Shown: positions 25,294 through 34,394, counted from the stretch's first letter. The stretch is 51,999 nt of DNA from Lachnospiraceae bacterium (GCA_021205565.1 JAJPXG010000028.1:1-51999), one strand, 5' to 3'. Numbers and translations: made by a program. The notes: generated from the letters alone by a model not told the origin.

Positions 25294-26367
25294 ATGGAAG
25301 AATCAAAAACGTGGGATCTTTATAAGGAGCCCTTTGATCTGAAGCTGTTTCTCCTTCAGATGCTTCAGAAATGGTATATTTTCATTCTCTCATTTCTGGG
25401 CGGCGCGCTGTTTCTGGGCGGCGGGTATTTTCTGGTGAACGTGGTATTCGCGCCCACAAGGGAGTATCAGGCGGATATCATCTGCTATATGCAGTATGCG
25501 GTGGACCCGGACGCCAGCGAGTCCTATGCGACGGATTATTTTAATGAATATACATGGAATGAGTGGATCGTCTGTGACGAAATTCAGGAAAGGATTGCAG
25601 AGGCAGTCGGCTATGAGATCACGGAGACGGAGCTGGCTGCTTATGTCAGCACCACAGTACCGGCGGACGTCAGGCTGCAGACGATTTCCGTGGTGACAAC
25701 CGACCCTGATCTGTCGCTTGCCATCGCGCGCTGCTATGAGGAGTGGCTGCCTGTCTTTGCGGAAAATCAGCGTGAGCTGGACAGTATCCGCATTGTTGAC
25801 AGCCCCGAGCAGGCATATCTGGTGGAGGAGGACGTCAGAACAGCGCGTGCGGCGCTTTTAGGCGGGCTGATTGGCCTGTTCCTCTGCTGCATGGTTCTGT
25901 GGCTGACCTGGCTTGCCGATGACAGAATATACCTGCCACAGCAGCTTTACAGACGGCACGGTTTGAAGGTGCTCGGCGCTGAAGGACAGGAGGAGCTTGA
26001 TGAGAACGTCCGGTATGCTGTCGCGGATCGACAGAATATCGCTTTGGTGGGAACGAGCGGCTCCGCGCATTTCATGGAAACACTGTCTTATTTTCAGAGT
26101 ACCTTTCCCGAAAAGCACTGGGAAAGCGTTATGGGGACATTGCAGTACCCGGAGGGAGCTTCAAAGCTTCGGAACATGGACGGCGTGATTCTTGTGGCGG
26201 AGGCAGGTGTGGATTCAAGCGCCCTGATCGAGCGGGTGCTTCTCTTTTACCGGCAGCAGGAGATTGTACTGACCGGCGCGGTGCTCTGGGGCTGTGATCA
26301 GAAGCTGTTAAGGCGTTATTATGGCACGGAGTTGTGGAGGCAGGCGCTGCACCGGAGGAAAAAGTAA
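25294..26367 (+). CDS. Wzz-like chain-length regulator with degenerate kinase-like domain
   Basis: A 357-residue protein with a Wzz/polysaccharide co-polymerase layout: first transmembrane helix at about residues 24-46, an extracytoplasmic stretch containing helical and beta parts, and a second helix at about 188-210 (LLGGLIGLFLCCMVLWLTW). The cytoplasmic C-terminal ~150 residues resemble a tyrosine-kinase (CpsD/BY-kinase) domain but the P-loop position reads VGTSGSAHF, with no GK[ST]; the later strand VILVAEAGVDSSALIERVLLFY and LTGAVLWG match the C-terminal half of such ATPases. It probably controls polymer length without ATP hydrolysis. ATG 25294 is chosen over ATG 25279 because GGAG precedes it at good spacing; no active CpsD partner is seen in the window. 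Confidence 0.82.
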   Translation: MEESKTWDLYKEPFDLKLFLLQMLQKWYIFILSFLGGALFLGGGYFLVNVVFAPTREYQADIICYMQYAVDPDASESYATDYFNEYTWNEWIVCDEIQERIAEAVGYEITETELAAYVSTTVPADVRLQTISVVTTDPDLSLAIARCYEEWLPVFAENQRELDSIRIVDSPEQAYLVEEDVRTARAALLGGLIGLFLCCMVLWLTWLADDRIYLPQQLYRRHGLKVLGAEGQEELDENVRYAVADRQNIALVGTSGSAHFMETLSYFQSTFPEKHWESVMGTLQYPEGASKLRNMDGVILVAEAGVDSSALIERVLLFYRQQEIVLTGAVLWGCDQKLLRRYYGTELWRQALHRRKK

Positions 26368-27173
26368 TGGCAGTGGAGGTGCTTTTATCCTGCTTAAATC
26401 AGGACATCCCCGCTCTGCTTACAAAGACCGGTCTCAACGGAGCGGCCGTGGTGGTCAATCAGTGCGACAGAGAGGGGAGCGAAGAAATCGTGCTTCCGGG
26501 CGGTTTGGCGCGTATTTTTTATTCCGCAGAGCGGGGCGTAGGGAAAAGCCGCAACCTGGCGCTGTCGAAGGCGCAGGAGGAAATCTGCATTTTCGGGGAT
26601 GAGGACATCGTCTACCGGGAGGGCTACGCGGAGCTGATAGAGGCGGAGTTTGCAAAGCATCCGGAGGCGGACGGTCTTCTATTTCAGGTGGAGGTAGACC
26701 CATCCCGCAAAACCTATCAGAACGACAGCTTTGGACGGGTCGGTCTGTTAAACTGCGGCAGATATCCGGCCTACAGCATGGCCCTTCGCCGTCAGAAGCT
26801 CATTGACAGCGGCGTTTGGTTTTCCACGCTGTTCGGCGGCGGCGCCCGCTACAGCAACGGGGAGGACAGTCTCTTTATCCGGGATGTGATCAAAGCGGGG
26901 CTGAAGCTATACAAAACGCCGGTGTGTATCGGAGAGGAACAACCGCGGCCATCCACCTGGTTTACCGGCTATCATGAGAAATTCTTTTTTGACAGAGGCG
27001 TGCTGTACGCGTTTCTCTATGGCCGTCTGGCGCCTTTGTGGGCGTTCCGCTTTGTGTTTGCCAAGAGAAAGCTGATGTGTCAGGAAATCCCCTGGCAGTC
27101 GACTTTTGGTATTGTTTTAAAGGGAATAAAGGAAGGCCGCCGGGTGAAAAGGGAAGAGAGCAATGAAGCTTAG
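26367..27173 (+). CDS. GT2-like glycosyltransferase
   Basis: A 268-residue GT-A-fold glycosyltransferase. Supporting segments: VEVLLSCLNQDIPALL at the start, ERGVGKSRNLALSKA (the conserved G-x-x-x-A-R/S-N element), and FGDEDIVYREGY as the metal-binding acidic motif, then GGGARYSNGEDSLFIRDVI near residue 175, which resembles the catalytic GEDxxF block. No transmembrane helix, so it acts in the cytoplasm on the lipid-linked precursor. ATG 26367 overlaps the previous stop (TAATG) with GGAGG upstream. Donor and acceptor are unknown. Confidence 0.85.
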   Translation: MAVEVLLSCLNQDIPALLTKTGLNGAAVVVNQCDREGSEEIVLPGGLARIFYSAERGVGKSRNLALSKAQEEICIFGDEDIVYREGYAELIEAEFAKHPEADGLLFQVEVDPSRKTYQNDSFGRVGLLNCGRYPAYSMALRRQKLIDSGVWFSTLFGGGARYSNGEDSLFIRDVIKAGLKLYKTPVCIGEEQPRPSTWFTGYHEKFFFDRGVLYAFLYGRLAPLWAFRFVFAKRKLMCQEIPWQSTFGIVLKGIKEGRRVKREESNEA

Positions 27174-28029
27174 TATCATTACCGTGAGCCTGAATGCGGG
27201 CGACAGATTATTAAAGACCGTGCAGAGTGCCGCGGCGCAGGACTTTCAGGATTTTGAGCTGGTTATTCAGGACGGCGCTTCTGCGGACGGTACCCTGGAG
27301 GCGCTTTCTGACTGGCTTACGGGCAATGGGAAGATGGCCGGGCGGGTCAGGATTTTTAAGGAGAAGGACAGCGGAATCTATGACGGCATGAACCGGGGCG
27401 CTTTAAAGGTGCGGGGAGAGTACCTGTATTTTTTAAACTGCGGGGATGTGTTTCATGATTCGGGCGCGCTGAAGGCGTTTGCGGACGGTATGGAGGCCGC
27501 GAGTGTGTGCCGGGAGAATACCGGGGCGGCTCAGGGAGCTGCCGGTGTACATCGAGGAGCCGATGCGGCGATTTTCTATGGAAATGTGTATGATATGCTG
27601 CGCGGCAGCGTGGTGCAGTCTAATCCGAAGATGGACGCCTTTGCTTGTTACCGCAACGTCCCCTGTCATCAGGCCTGTGTATACCACAGAAGTCTTTTTG
27701 CGGAGCGGGGATATCTGCCCTGTTACCGTGTGCGTGCGGATTATGAGCACTTTCTCTGGTGCTTTCTGGAAAAAAGGGTTCCGGCGGTTTACATTCCAGT
27801 GACGCTCGCGGACTACGAGGGCGGCGGTTTTTCGGAGACGGCTTTAAACAGAAAGCGTTCCGCGGCGGAGCATAAGGAAATTACGGCCCGGTATATGTCG
27901 GCGCGGCAGCGGTTTTGTTACCGGGCTGCTCTGGTGCTGACTCTGCAGCCTTTGCGGACCGCGCTGGCGGAAAATGAGGCAACAGGACGTTTTTATCAGA
28001 AGGTAAAAAGTGCTTTCTATCGCAAATAG
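27163..28029 (+). CDS. GT2 glycosyltransferase
   Basis: A 288-residue GT2 of the WcaA/colanic-acid-like group: LSIITVSLNAGDRLLKTVQS, FELVIQDGASADGTLEAL, EKDSGIYDGMNRGALKVRGEYLYFLNCGD (family signature D-S-G-I-Y-D-A/G-M-N-K/R-G-x), then LFAERGYLPCYRVRADYEHFLW as the acceptor-binding and catalytic region. Translation start ATG 27163 overlaps the previous gene by 11 bases. It has an extra insert near residues 115-140 (ENTGAAQGAAGVHRGADAA) rich in Ala/Gly that is not usual for the family. It probably adds an inner sugar of the repeat unit in the cytoplasm. Confidence 0.92.
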   Translation: MKLSIITVSLNAGDRLLKTVQSAAAQDFQDFELVIQDGASADGTLEALSDWLTGNGKMAGRVRIFKEKDSGIYDGMNRGALKVRGEYLYFLNCGDVFHDSGALKAFADGMEAASVCRENTGAAQGAAGVHRGADAAIFYGNVYDMLRGSVVQSNPKMDAFACYRNVPCHQACVYHRSLFAERGYLPCYRVRADYEHFLWCFLEKRVPAVYIPVTLADYEGGGFSETALNRKRSAAEHKEITARYMSARQRFCYRAALVLTLQPLRTALAENEATGRFYQKVKSAFYRK

Positions 28030-28041
28030 GAGATATACAAC

Positions 28042-29151
28042 ATGGCGGTATATCTGACACTGACGGCCGCAGTGCTCATTTTAGCGCTGCGGGTGGACAA
28101 TCATATCTACGCAAAACAGCAGATCACGGGGCTTGTCACAAACGGGACGAACAGGCGCAAGGCACAGAATATTGTGGCGGCGCTGGGAATTTATATTCTG
28201 ATGGCCGCGGTCAGCGCCTGTCGGATTGCGGTGGGCAATGATTACTGGGTCTACCGGGAGAATTTCAAGTTAATCTACGCCGGTCGGGATGTGGCATCGG
28301 AGCCGGGCTTTAATTTCATTGTGTACTGGATGCAGAAAATCTGGGGCTATGACAATTATCTCCCCATTTTCGGGCTTTTTTCGGTGGTGACGGTGGCCTT
28401 TATGGTGAAGGCTCTGTATGACCAGGCGGAATGGTTTTTCGCAAGCCTCTTTCTGCTTCTGACCAGCGGATATTATTTCTCCAGCTTGAACAGCGTGCGG
28501 TATTACCTGGTGGTGGCGATTGTGATGTACGCCACGAAATATCTGCTCAGGGAGGAATATCTGAAATTTGTGCTGTGGATTGTCTTCGCAGCCTTATTTC
28601 ACAAATCTGTTCTGCTGGTGATCCCCGCATATCTGATTTTATACTGGCTCTCTAAAAAGAAGCTGAAGCCATGGGTGATTGCTGTGGGCGGAGCGCTGAT
28701 TGCCAGTATGATACTGTTTCAGGATGTATACCGGAGGATCATTTTCTTTTTCTATCCGTTTTATGAGGAGTCAATGTACGATACGGGCAGTATTTCCGTT
28801 GTCAATGTGGGGATGGGAATCTGCTGCCTCATCCTGTGCTTTATCTGTTATGGAGTCTGGAAGGACGACAATCCGCACATCCGTTTTTATGTGTGGGTGA
28901 ACGCGGCGGGGCTGATTATCAACACATTCGGGTCATTTATCCCGGAGGTGACGCGGGTCGGCAATTATTTTAAGATCATACAGGTCTTCCTGATCCCGGC
29001 TCTTCTGTATCACATGCCGGACGGTAAATGGAAGAAGGTGCTGACGGCGGGGACGGCGGCGGCGTTTCTGATTTATTTTGCGTTTTTCTTAAAAACGGCG
29101 TATGATGTGGATATCCGGCTGCTGCCGTACCGGAACTGGATATTTGACTAG
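28042..29151 (+). CDS. EpsG-family polysaccharide polymerase (Wzy-like)
   Basis: A 369-residue polytopic protein with about ten transmembrane segments that fits the EpsG family: the early block ISACRIAVGNDYWVYRENF-like sequence near residue 57 with the conserved G-x-D-Y, followed by EPGFNFIVYWMQKIWG (conserved E-P-G-F/Y) and FSSLNSVRYYLVVAIV (conserved N-x-x-R) then ALFHKSVLLVIPAYL (conserved H-x-S). EpsG/Wzy proteins join repeat units at the outer face of the membrane. ATG 28042 follows AGGAG. A 268-base gap containing a large hairpin follows. Confidence 0.9.
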   Translation: MAVYLTLTAAVLILALRVDNHIYAKQQITGLVTNGTNRRKAQNIVAALGIYILMAAVSACRIAVGNDYWVYRENFKLIYAGRDVASEPGFNFIVYWMQKIWGYDNYLPIFGLFSVVTVAFMVKALYDQAEWFFASLFLLLTSGYYFSSLNSVRYYLVVAIVMYATKYLLREEYLKFVLWIVFAALFHKSVLLVIPAYLILYWLSKKKLKPWVIAVGGALIASMILFQDVYRRIIFFFYPFYEESMYDTGSISVVNVGMGICCLILCFICYGVWKDDNPHIRFYVWVNAAGLIINTFGSFIPEVTRVGNYFKIIQVFLIPALLYHMPDGKWKKVLTAGTAAAFLIYFAFFLKTAYDVDIRLLPYRNWIFD

Positions 29152-29180
29152 GTTGTTGGGTTATTGCCTGAGGGACGCCG

Positions 29181-29333
29181 GATGACGGTCCCAATATGAA
29201 ATTCGCTCCACTGTGCGTGGCATTCCGATGAGCCGATGGGCGTGATAATCGTGTTCAGCAGAGGCTTCCACGATTATCAATCGTCTCATCTCCATCGCAC
29301 AAAGTCGTTCATGTTCATATTGGAACCGACATC
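29181..29333. repeat. 153-base nested inverted-repeat element
   Basis: The gap between the polymerase and the GT4 gene (29152-29419) has no gene. It contains 20-base outer arms (29181-29200 and 29314-29333, 18 of 20 complementary), inner pairs TGTGCG (29212-29217) / CGCACA (29296-29301) and GATGAG (29227-29232) / CTCATC (29285-29290), and a perfect 10-base apex stem GATAATCGTG (29244-29253) / CACGATTATC (29269-29278). All pairs nest, giving one long hairpin. It could be a MITE-like repeat or a structured RNA leader. Confidence 0.8.
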
Positions 29334-29419
29334 CTGCTGTCTAAAGCAATTTATAATAAACTAGAGCTGAACGTAATGGAAACGCCGCCATATCTGAAAA
29401 CTTTTACAGGGGAGTTGCC

Positions 29420-30745
29420 ATGAGAGTATTATGGGTGTGCAACGTTGTACTGCCGCAGATCGCGGCCGAACTTCATATGGACGCGGGCAATAAGGAGGGC
29501 TGGATCGCCGGCCTCTATACGGCTGTGATCCGTGATCTGGCCGCGGAGGGCATCCAGTTGGGCTTTGCCTTTCCGATTGCCAAGGGCCAGGACATGGTGC
29601 GCGGCTCTCTGACCGTTAACGAGGACTATGATCTTTATTATTACGGGTTTCGCGAGGACAGCCTGAACGCTGAGAATTATGACGTCGAAATGGAGAAGGA
29701 CTTAAGCGAGATCATGATTGCATTTGAGCCGGACATTCTGCACTGCTTCGGTACGGAGTACCCGCACACGCTGGCGGCCGTGAAAATGTTTTCTCAGCCG
29801 GACCGGACGCTGATCGGCATCCAGGGTCTGTGCCGCGTGTATGCCAGGGGCTACATGGCGAGTCTCCCACGGTCAGTGCGTAATTCTGTGACCATCAGAG
29901 ATTTTCTGCGCCGGGACAGCTTAAAGGAGCAGCAGGCAAAGTATGAGGGCCGCGGCCAGTGGGAGATGACGGCTGTAAAATGGGCCGGCCATGTGACGGG
30001 CCGCACGGAGTTTGACCGCTACTGGACGCAGAGGTGGAATCCGACGGTTTGTTATCATGAGATGCAGGAAACCCTGCGGCCGGAGTTTTACACGGGCTGC
30101 TGGCGGGAGTCAGACTGCGAGCGGCACCGGATTTTCTTAAGCCAGGGGGATTACCCGGTCAAGGGTCTGCATTACATGCTGCTGGCGCTGCCTGAGATTC
30201 TGAAAAAATATCCTGACACCCGCGTGTACGTGGCGGGCAACTGTATTTTAAGAAAACCGGGGTTAGAGAGCCTGGTGAAGTTATCTGCTTACGGCAGATA
30301 TATTCAGAAATTATTGAAAAAGAACCGGATCGCGGACAAGGTCACCTTTCTTGGAAAACTGAATGCCGGGGAAATGAAGGAGCAGTATCTGAAAAGCCAT
30401 GTCTTCGTCTGCCCTTCCACCATGGAGAATTCTCCCAATTCTCTGGGGGAGGCCATGCTGTTGGGAACGCCGGTGGTGACGGCGGATATCGGCGGTGTTC
30501 TTTCCATGATTGACAGGGGAGAGGGTTATATTTATGAGGGCTTTCGCGTGGAGAAGGCTGATGAAGTGGGAGAGCTTATGCGGATCAGCGGCAATCTGGC
30601 CGCGGCTCTGATCGAAGCCTTTGACGATTGCGAAGAGATGAAGCGGCGGGCGCGGAAGGCTATGGCGCACGCGAAAAGAACGCACGATCCGCAGACGAAC
30701 CGCAGGCGGCTGATTGAGATATACAGGGAGATTGACGAGTCATGA
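29420..30745 (+). CDS. GT4 glycosyltransferase
   Basis: A 441-residue GT-B-fold glycosyltransferase, family 4. N-terminal Rossmann region starts MRVLWVCNVVLPQIA and contains a typical GT4 acceptor domain; LHCFGTEYPHTLAAVKMF near residue 110 is the H-x-x-G/E-like region. The donor domain has FLSQGDYPVKGLHYMLLALPEIL (S/G-x-x-x-x-K-G), VTFLGKLNAGEMKEQY and the E-x7-E motif region CPSTMENSPNSLGEAMLLGTPVV. Relatives act as retaining transferases on lipid-linked or surface sugars. ATG 29420 follows GGGGAG. It overlaps the next GT4 gene by four bases. Confidence 0.93.
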   Translation: MRVLWVCNVVLPQIAAELHMDAGNKEGWIAGLYTAVIRDLAAEGIQLGFAFPIAKGQDMVRGSLTVNEDYDLYYYGFREDSLNAENYDVEMEKDLSEIMIAFEPDILHCFGTEYPHTLAAVKMFSQPDRTLIGIQGLCRVYARGYMASLPRSVRNSVTIRDFLRRDSLKEQQAKYEGRGQWEMTAVKWAGHVTGRTEFDRYWTQRWNPTVCYHEMQETLRPEFYTGCWRESDCERHRIFLSQGDYPVKGLHYMLLALPEILKKYPDTRVYVAGNCILRKPGLESLVKLSAYGRYIQKLLKKNRIADKVTFLGKLNAGEMKEQYLKSHVFVCPSTMENSPNSLGEAMLLGTPVVTADIGGVLSMIDRGEGYIYEGFRVEKADEVGELMRISGNLAAALIEAFDDCEEMKRRARKAMAHAKRTHDPQTNRRRLIEIYREIDES

Positions 30746-31893
30746 AGCTGGTGTTTGTCTCCAATTATTTCAATCATCATCAGCAGCCGGTTTCGCAGAA
30801 GCTGTATGAACTGTGCGGGGAGGCCGGCGGCAGCTATTTCTTTATCCAGACGGAGCAGATGGAACAGGAGCGCGTGGCCATGGGCTGGGGCAATGCGCTG
30901 GGAAACGCGGAATATGTCAGAAGCTACGGAGAGGATCCGGAATACTGCCAGCGTCTGATCGACGAGGCGGACGCAGTGATCTTCGGCGGCACGGACGATG
31001 AGCGTTTTATTCAGACCCGTTTAGAGAAAAAAAAGCCGGTCTGGCGCTACAGTGAGCGGCTGTATAAAGAGGGCAGGTACCGTTTTATCACGCCCAGAGG
31101 CCTGCGCAGAAAATTTCTGGATCATACCAGACACAACGGGGAGCGGGTATATCTGCTGTGCAGCGGCGCGTATGTGGCGGGAGACTTCCGCATGGTGGCC
31201 GCGTACCCGTTCAAAAAATTCCGCTACGGTTATTTCCCGGAGCATGCTGCATGCGATATTGACGCGCTGATCGGGGAGAAATATCATAAAACGACCATCG
31301 AGCTGCTCTGGGCAGCCAGGATGATTGACTGGAAGCACCCTGAACGTGCGCTTCACATAACGGAGGCGCTTTTAAGTACAGGTTTTGATGTACACCTGAC
31401 CATGGCGGGCGGGGGATCCCTGGAGAATTCCATCCGGGAGCAGATTGCCCGAAAGAATCTGGAAAAAAATGTTACGCTTACCGGCTTTCAGGATCCGCAG
31501 GCAGTACGCGCCCTGATGAGAAACAGCCATATTTATCTGGCGGTGAGCGACCGCATGGAGGGCTGGGGCGCGGTGATCAACGAAGCCATGGACAGCGGCT
31601 GTCTGGTCGTCGCGGACCGGGCCATGGGCGCGGCGCCGTACCTGATCCGCAACGGAGAGAACGGCATTTGTTATCCGACGGGCAGGACAGACGCGGCTGT
31701 AAAGGCACTGCAGGAGCTTCTGAGGGAGCCGGGACATGTGGAGATGAGGCGTATGCAGCGGGCGGCATATGAGACGATTGATCAGCTGTGGAACGCTGAT
31801 GTGGCGGCGGAACGGCTGTACCGGTGCATAGACGCGGAGCTTCGCGGGGAGAAGCTGCCGGAGTATGAAGAAGGGCCGTTGAGCAGGGAATAG
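30742..31893 (+). CDS. GT4 glycosyltransferase
   Basis: A 383-residue GT-B enzyme of family 4. It begins MKLVFVSNYFNHHQQPVSQKLYEL, a start shared by many clostridial surface-polysaccharide GT4s; the donor half has LLWAARMIDWKHPERALHITEAL, VTLTGFQDPQAVRALM and the E-x7-E region DRMEGWGAVINEAMDSGCLVVADRAMG (E.G.G...NEAM). It overlaps the preceding GT4 stop by four bases (ATGA), so the two probably act successively on the same acceptor. There are 83 non-coding bases to the next gene in which nothing distinctive was seen. Confidence 0.93.
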   Translation: MKLVFVSNYFNHHQQPVSQKLYELCGEAGGSYFFIQTEQMEQERVAMGWGNALGNAEYVRSYGEDPEYCQRLIDEADAVIFGGTDDERFIQTRLEKKKPVWRYSERLYKEGRYRFITPRGLRRKFLDHTRHNGERVYLLCSGAYVAGDFRMVAAYPFKKFRYGYFPEHAACDIDALIGEKYHKTTIELLWAARMIDWKHPERALHITEALLSTGFDVHLTMAGGGSLENSIREQIARKNLEKNVTLTGFQDPQAVRALMRNSHIYLAVSDRMEGWGAVINEAMDSGCLVVADRAMGAAPYLIRNGENGICYPTGRTDAAVKALQELLREPGHVEMRRMQRAAYETIDQLWNADVAAERLYRCIDAELRGEKLPEYEEGPLSRE

Positions 31894-31976
31894 AGGAGCA
31901 GCAGGGTTGTGCAGAAAGGATACATCATTTCGTTCATGCTCCGTGGTGGTTTGATAAAGAGAGTACAGAGAGTTTT

Positions 31977-32981
31977 ATGGCAGAAGAAAAACTGATCTCG
32001 GTCATTGTGCCGGTTTACAATATAAAAGAATATCTTCCGCGCTGCGTGGCTTCGATTACGGCTCAGACGTACCGCAGCCTGGAAATCATCCTCGTGGATG
32101 ACGGCTCTACGGACGGGACGGGAGCGTTGTGCGATGAGCTGGCGGCGTCGGACTCCCGGATCAGAGTGCTGCATAAAGAAAACGGCGGCTCCTCCAGTGC
32201 CAGGAATTTGGGAATCCGGCAGGCGAGGGGTGAATATTTCGGCTTTGTGGACAGTGATGATTATATTTCAGAGGATATGTATGCGCTTCTGATGGAAGCG
32301 GTGACAGCGTATGACTGTCCGGCGGCGCAGGTCGGCCGGGATGAGGTGGCCGCGTCAGGAGAAAGGCTTCCCGATATCTGCGTGCCGCCGGATACTCCGG
32401 TCCTGATTGCGGCACAGGATTTCATGAGGGAGCTTTTGATGCACCGCGGCGACTGCTCCTTCTGCACCAAGCTCATGCACAGAAGCCTGTTTTTAAACCG
32501 GCAGTTTCCGGAAGGTGTGCTGAATGAGGACTTTCACCTGCTGATTCAGATGCTTACGGAAATGAAAGGTATTGTGTCTTTGCCCGGTCGGTGTTATCAT
32601 GTGTTTTATCGGCCGGACAGCAACACCCGCAGCACGCAGAAATCTCATTTTTCCCGCGTGTATGCGGACAATGTGGACAATGCCGACCTGGCTTATGCCC
32701 TGGTGCAGGAGCGTTGGCCGCTTCTGATACAGACAGCCGAACGCTTCGGCCTTTACCAGCGCCTGGACTATCTGCTGCACATTCCCATTGAGCAGATGCA
32801 GCCTGACAACGCCAGATACCGGGAGATCTGCGTGAATGTGCACACCAATTTATCCGCGGGTCTGAAAAACCCGCTTCTGACTAAGAAAAACAAAATTTAT
32901 CTGTTATTATTCGCCGCCGCACCGAAGCTGACGCGGAAATTTCACCGTCTCACCATGAGGCTGCGCGGCATTGAAGCCTGA
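31977..32981 (+). CDS. GT2 glycosyltransferase
   Basis: A 334-residue GT2 of the EpsJ/WaaV-like type: LISVIVPVYNIKEYLPRCVASI, LEIILVDDGSTDGTGALCDELA, ENGGSSSARNLGIRQARGEYFGFVDSDDY with the DSDD metal motif at about residues 93-96. The region after residue 200 is helical and likely forms the acceptor-binding end. No transmembrane helix. ATG 31977 is preceded by GAGAG. It is followed by a gap with a perfect 20-base inverted repeat. Confidence 0.93.
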   Translation: MAEEKLISVIVPVYNIKEYLPRCVASITAQTYRSLEIILVDDGSTDGTGALCDELAASDSRIRVLHKENGGSSSARNLGIRQARGEYFGFVDSDDYISEDMYALLMEAVTAYDCPAAQVGRDEVAASGERLPDICVPPDTPVLIAAQDFMRELLMHRGDCSFCTKLMHRSLFLNRQFPEGVLNEDFHLLIQMLTEMKGIVSLPGRCYHVFYRPDSNTRSTQKSHFSRVYADNVDNADLAYALVQERWPLLIQTAERFGLYQRLDYLLHIPIEQMQPDNARYREICVNVHTNLSAGLKNPLLTKKNKIYLLLFAAAPKLTRKFHRLTMRLRGIEA

Positions 32982-33028
32982 TGATTGACTGCAATCAGAC
33001 AACTGCAGCGAAAATTGCATGAAAGTAA

Positions 33029-33101
33029 GGGCCGGTGCGAATAAAAGATAAGGTGAACATTCGCGTTTGGTTGTGAGCTGTTCTTTTATTCGCACCGGCC
33101 C
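33029..33101. repeat. Perfect 20-base inverted repeat upstream of the PseC-like gene
   Basis: Bases 33029-33048 and 33082-33101 are exact reverse complements over 20 bases (arm begins GGGCCGGTGCG), with a 33-base loop. The right arm ends 18 bases before the ATG of the aminotransferase, and no U-run follows. A leader hairpin controlling translation, or a small mobile palindrome, are both possible. Confidence 0.9.
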
Positions 33102-33119
33102 GGCCCAGAGGATTATATT

Positions 33120-34322
33120 ATGGAAAATAAGGAAATCCCCGCTATATCAGGCGGGACTCCTGTGAGAAACACGAAAATTTACTACGGCCACCAGTGTATC
33201 GAGGACGATGACATCGAAGCCGTCGTTAAGGTTTTAAAAAGCGACACCCTGACCTGCGGCCCTGCTATCGCTTCTTTAGAGCGGGCACTCTGCAATCTGA
33301 CCGGCGCGAAATACTGCGTAGCCGTCTCCAATGGCACTGCGGCTCTGCACATTGCCTGTCTTGCAGCCGGGATCGGTCCCGGGGACGAAGTCATTACCAC
33401 TCCCATGACCTTTGCAGCCAGCGCCAACTGCGCTCTCTACTGCGGCGCCAGACCTGTTTTCGCGGATATCAATCCGGACACATACAACATTGACCCGGAC
33501 GAGATTGAGCGAAAGATCACAGACCGCACAAAAGCCGTGGTGGCCGTGGACTTTACCGGTCAGGTGGTGGAGGCGGACCGGATTCGCGCCATCTGCGAAA
33601 AACACAATCTGATTTTCATCGAGGACGCTGCACACTCCATCGGCAGTACCTACAACGGCACACCGGTGGGCAGCCTCGCAGACATGACCACCTTCAGCTT
33701 TCATCCGGTGAAGACCGTCACCGGCGGCGAGGGCGGCGCGGTTATGACCAACGATCCGAAGCTCTATGAGAAGCTCAGCCTTTTCCGCACGCACGGTATT
33801 ACCAGAAACCAGTCTCTGATGGACAAACCAAGCGAGGGCGGCTGGTATTACCAGATGGTGGATCTGGGGTATAATTACCGTATTACCGATTTCCAGGCGG
33901 CCCTGATTGAAAGTCAGCTGGGAAAGATTGAACGCTTTAAGGCGCGCCGCAAACAGATCGTGGCCCGCTACAATGAAGCCTTTGCGGACAGAGACGAGAT
34001 CTTCGTGCAGAAGGAAATTCCGGAATCTGATACTACCAGGCACCTGTATATCGTGCAGCTGAAATTGGATAAATTAAAGGCGACCAGAAAAGAAATATTT
34101 GACGCGCTGGCCTGTGAGAATGTACAATGTAATGTGCATTATATTCCGGTCTACACCTTCCCATATTACCGGCAGCTTGGCTACGAGCCGGGCCTGTGTC
34201 CGAAGGCGGAAGCGGCCTACGAAGGCTTTTTGAGCATCCCGTTATATCCGGCGATGACCGACGGCGATGTCGAGGATGTGATTAAGGCATTTTATAAAAT
34301 ACTGGACTGGTACAAAGAGTAG
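33120..34322 (+). CDS. pseC: PseC-like UDP-4-keto-sugar aminotransferase (DegT/DnrJ family)
   Basis: A 400-residue PLP enzyme of the DegT/DnrJ/EryC1/StrS family that matches the PseC group, which converts UDP-2-acetamido-2,6-dideoxy-L-arabino-4-hexulose to UDP-4-amino-4,6-dideoxy-N-acetyl-L-altrosamine. Visible are the start ISGGTPVRNTKIYYGHQCIEDDDIEAVV, the catalytic-site SNGTAALH, the PLP lysine Lys198 in SFHPVKTVTGGEGG, and VDLGYNYRITDFQAALIESQL. The PseB-like dehydratase that would supply its substrate is the next gene, after 286 bases. Third codon positions are visibly C-rich relative to the preceding glycosyltransferases. ATG 33120 follows AGAGGA. Confidence 0.88.
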   Translation: MENKEIPAISGGTPVRNTKIYYGHQCIEDDDIEAVVKVLKSDTLTCGPAIASLERALCNLTGAKYCVAVSNGTAALHIACLAAGIGPGDEVITTPMTFAASANCALYCGARPVFADINPDTYNIDPDEIERKITDRTKAVVAVDFTGQVVEADRIRAICEKHNLIFIEDAAHSIGSTYNGTPVGSLADMTTFSFHPVKTVTGGEGGAVMTNDPKLYEKLSLFRTHGITRNQSLMDKPSEGGWYYQMVDLGYNYRITDFQAALIESQLGKIERFKARRKQIVARYNEAFADRDEIFVQKEIPESDTTRHLYIVQLKLDKLKATRKEIFDALACENVQCNVHYIPVYTFPYYRQLGYEPGLCPKAEAAYEGFLSIPLYPAMTDGDVEDVIKAFYKILDWYKE

Positions 34323-34394
34323 AAACATCCCGTATGAAAGTTGCGCATTGAAAGTGTGAAATGCAGAGGCAGCATTATATATGACAAATTGCCG

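Noticed and set aside
33049-33081. Invertible promoter between the 20-base inverted repeats
   Set aside because: The 33-base interval is too short to hold a full promoter with start site and no invertase gene is nearby; kept only as a remote option.
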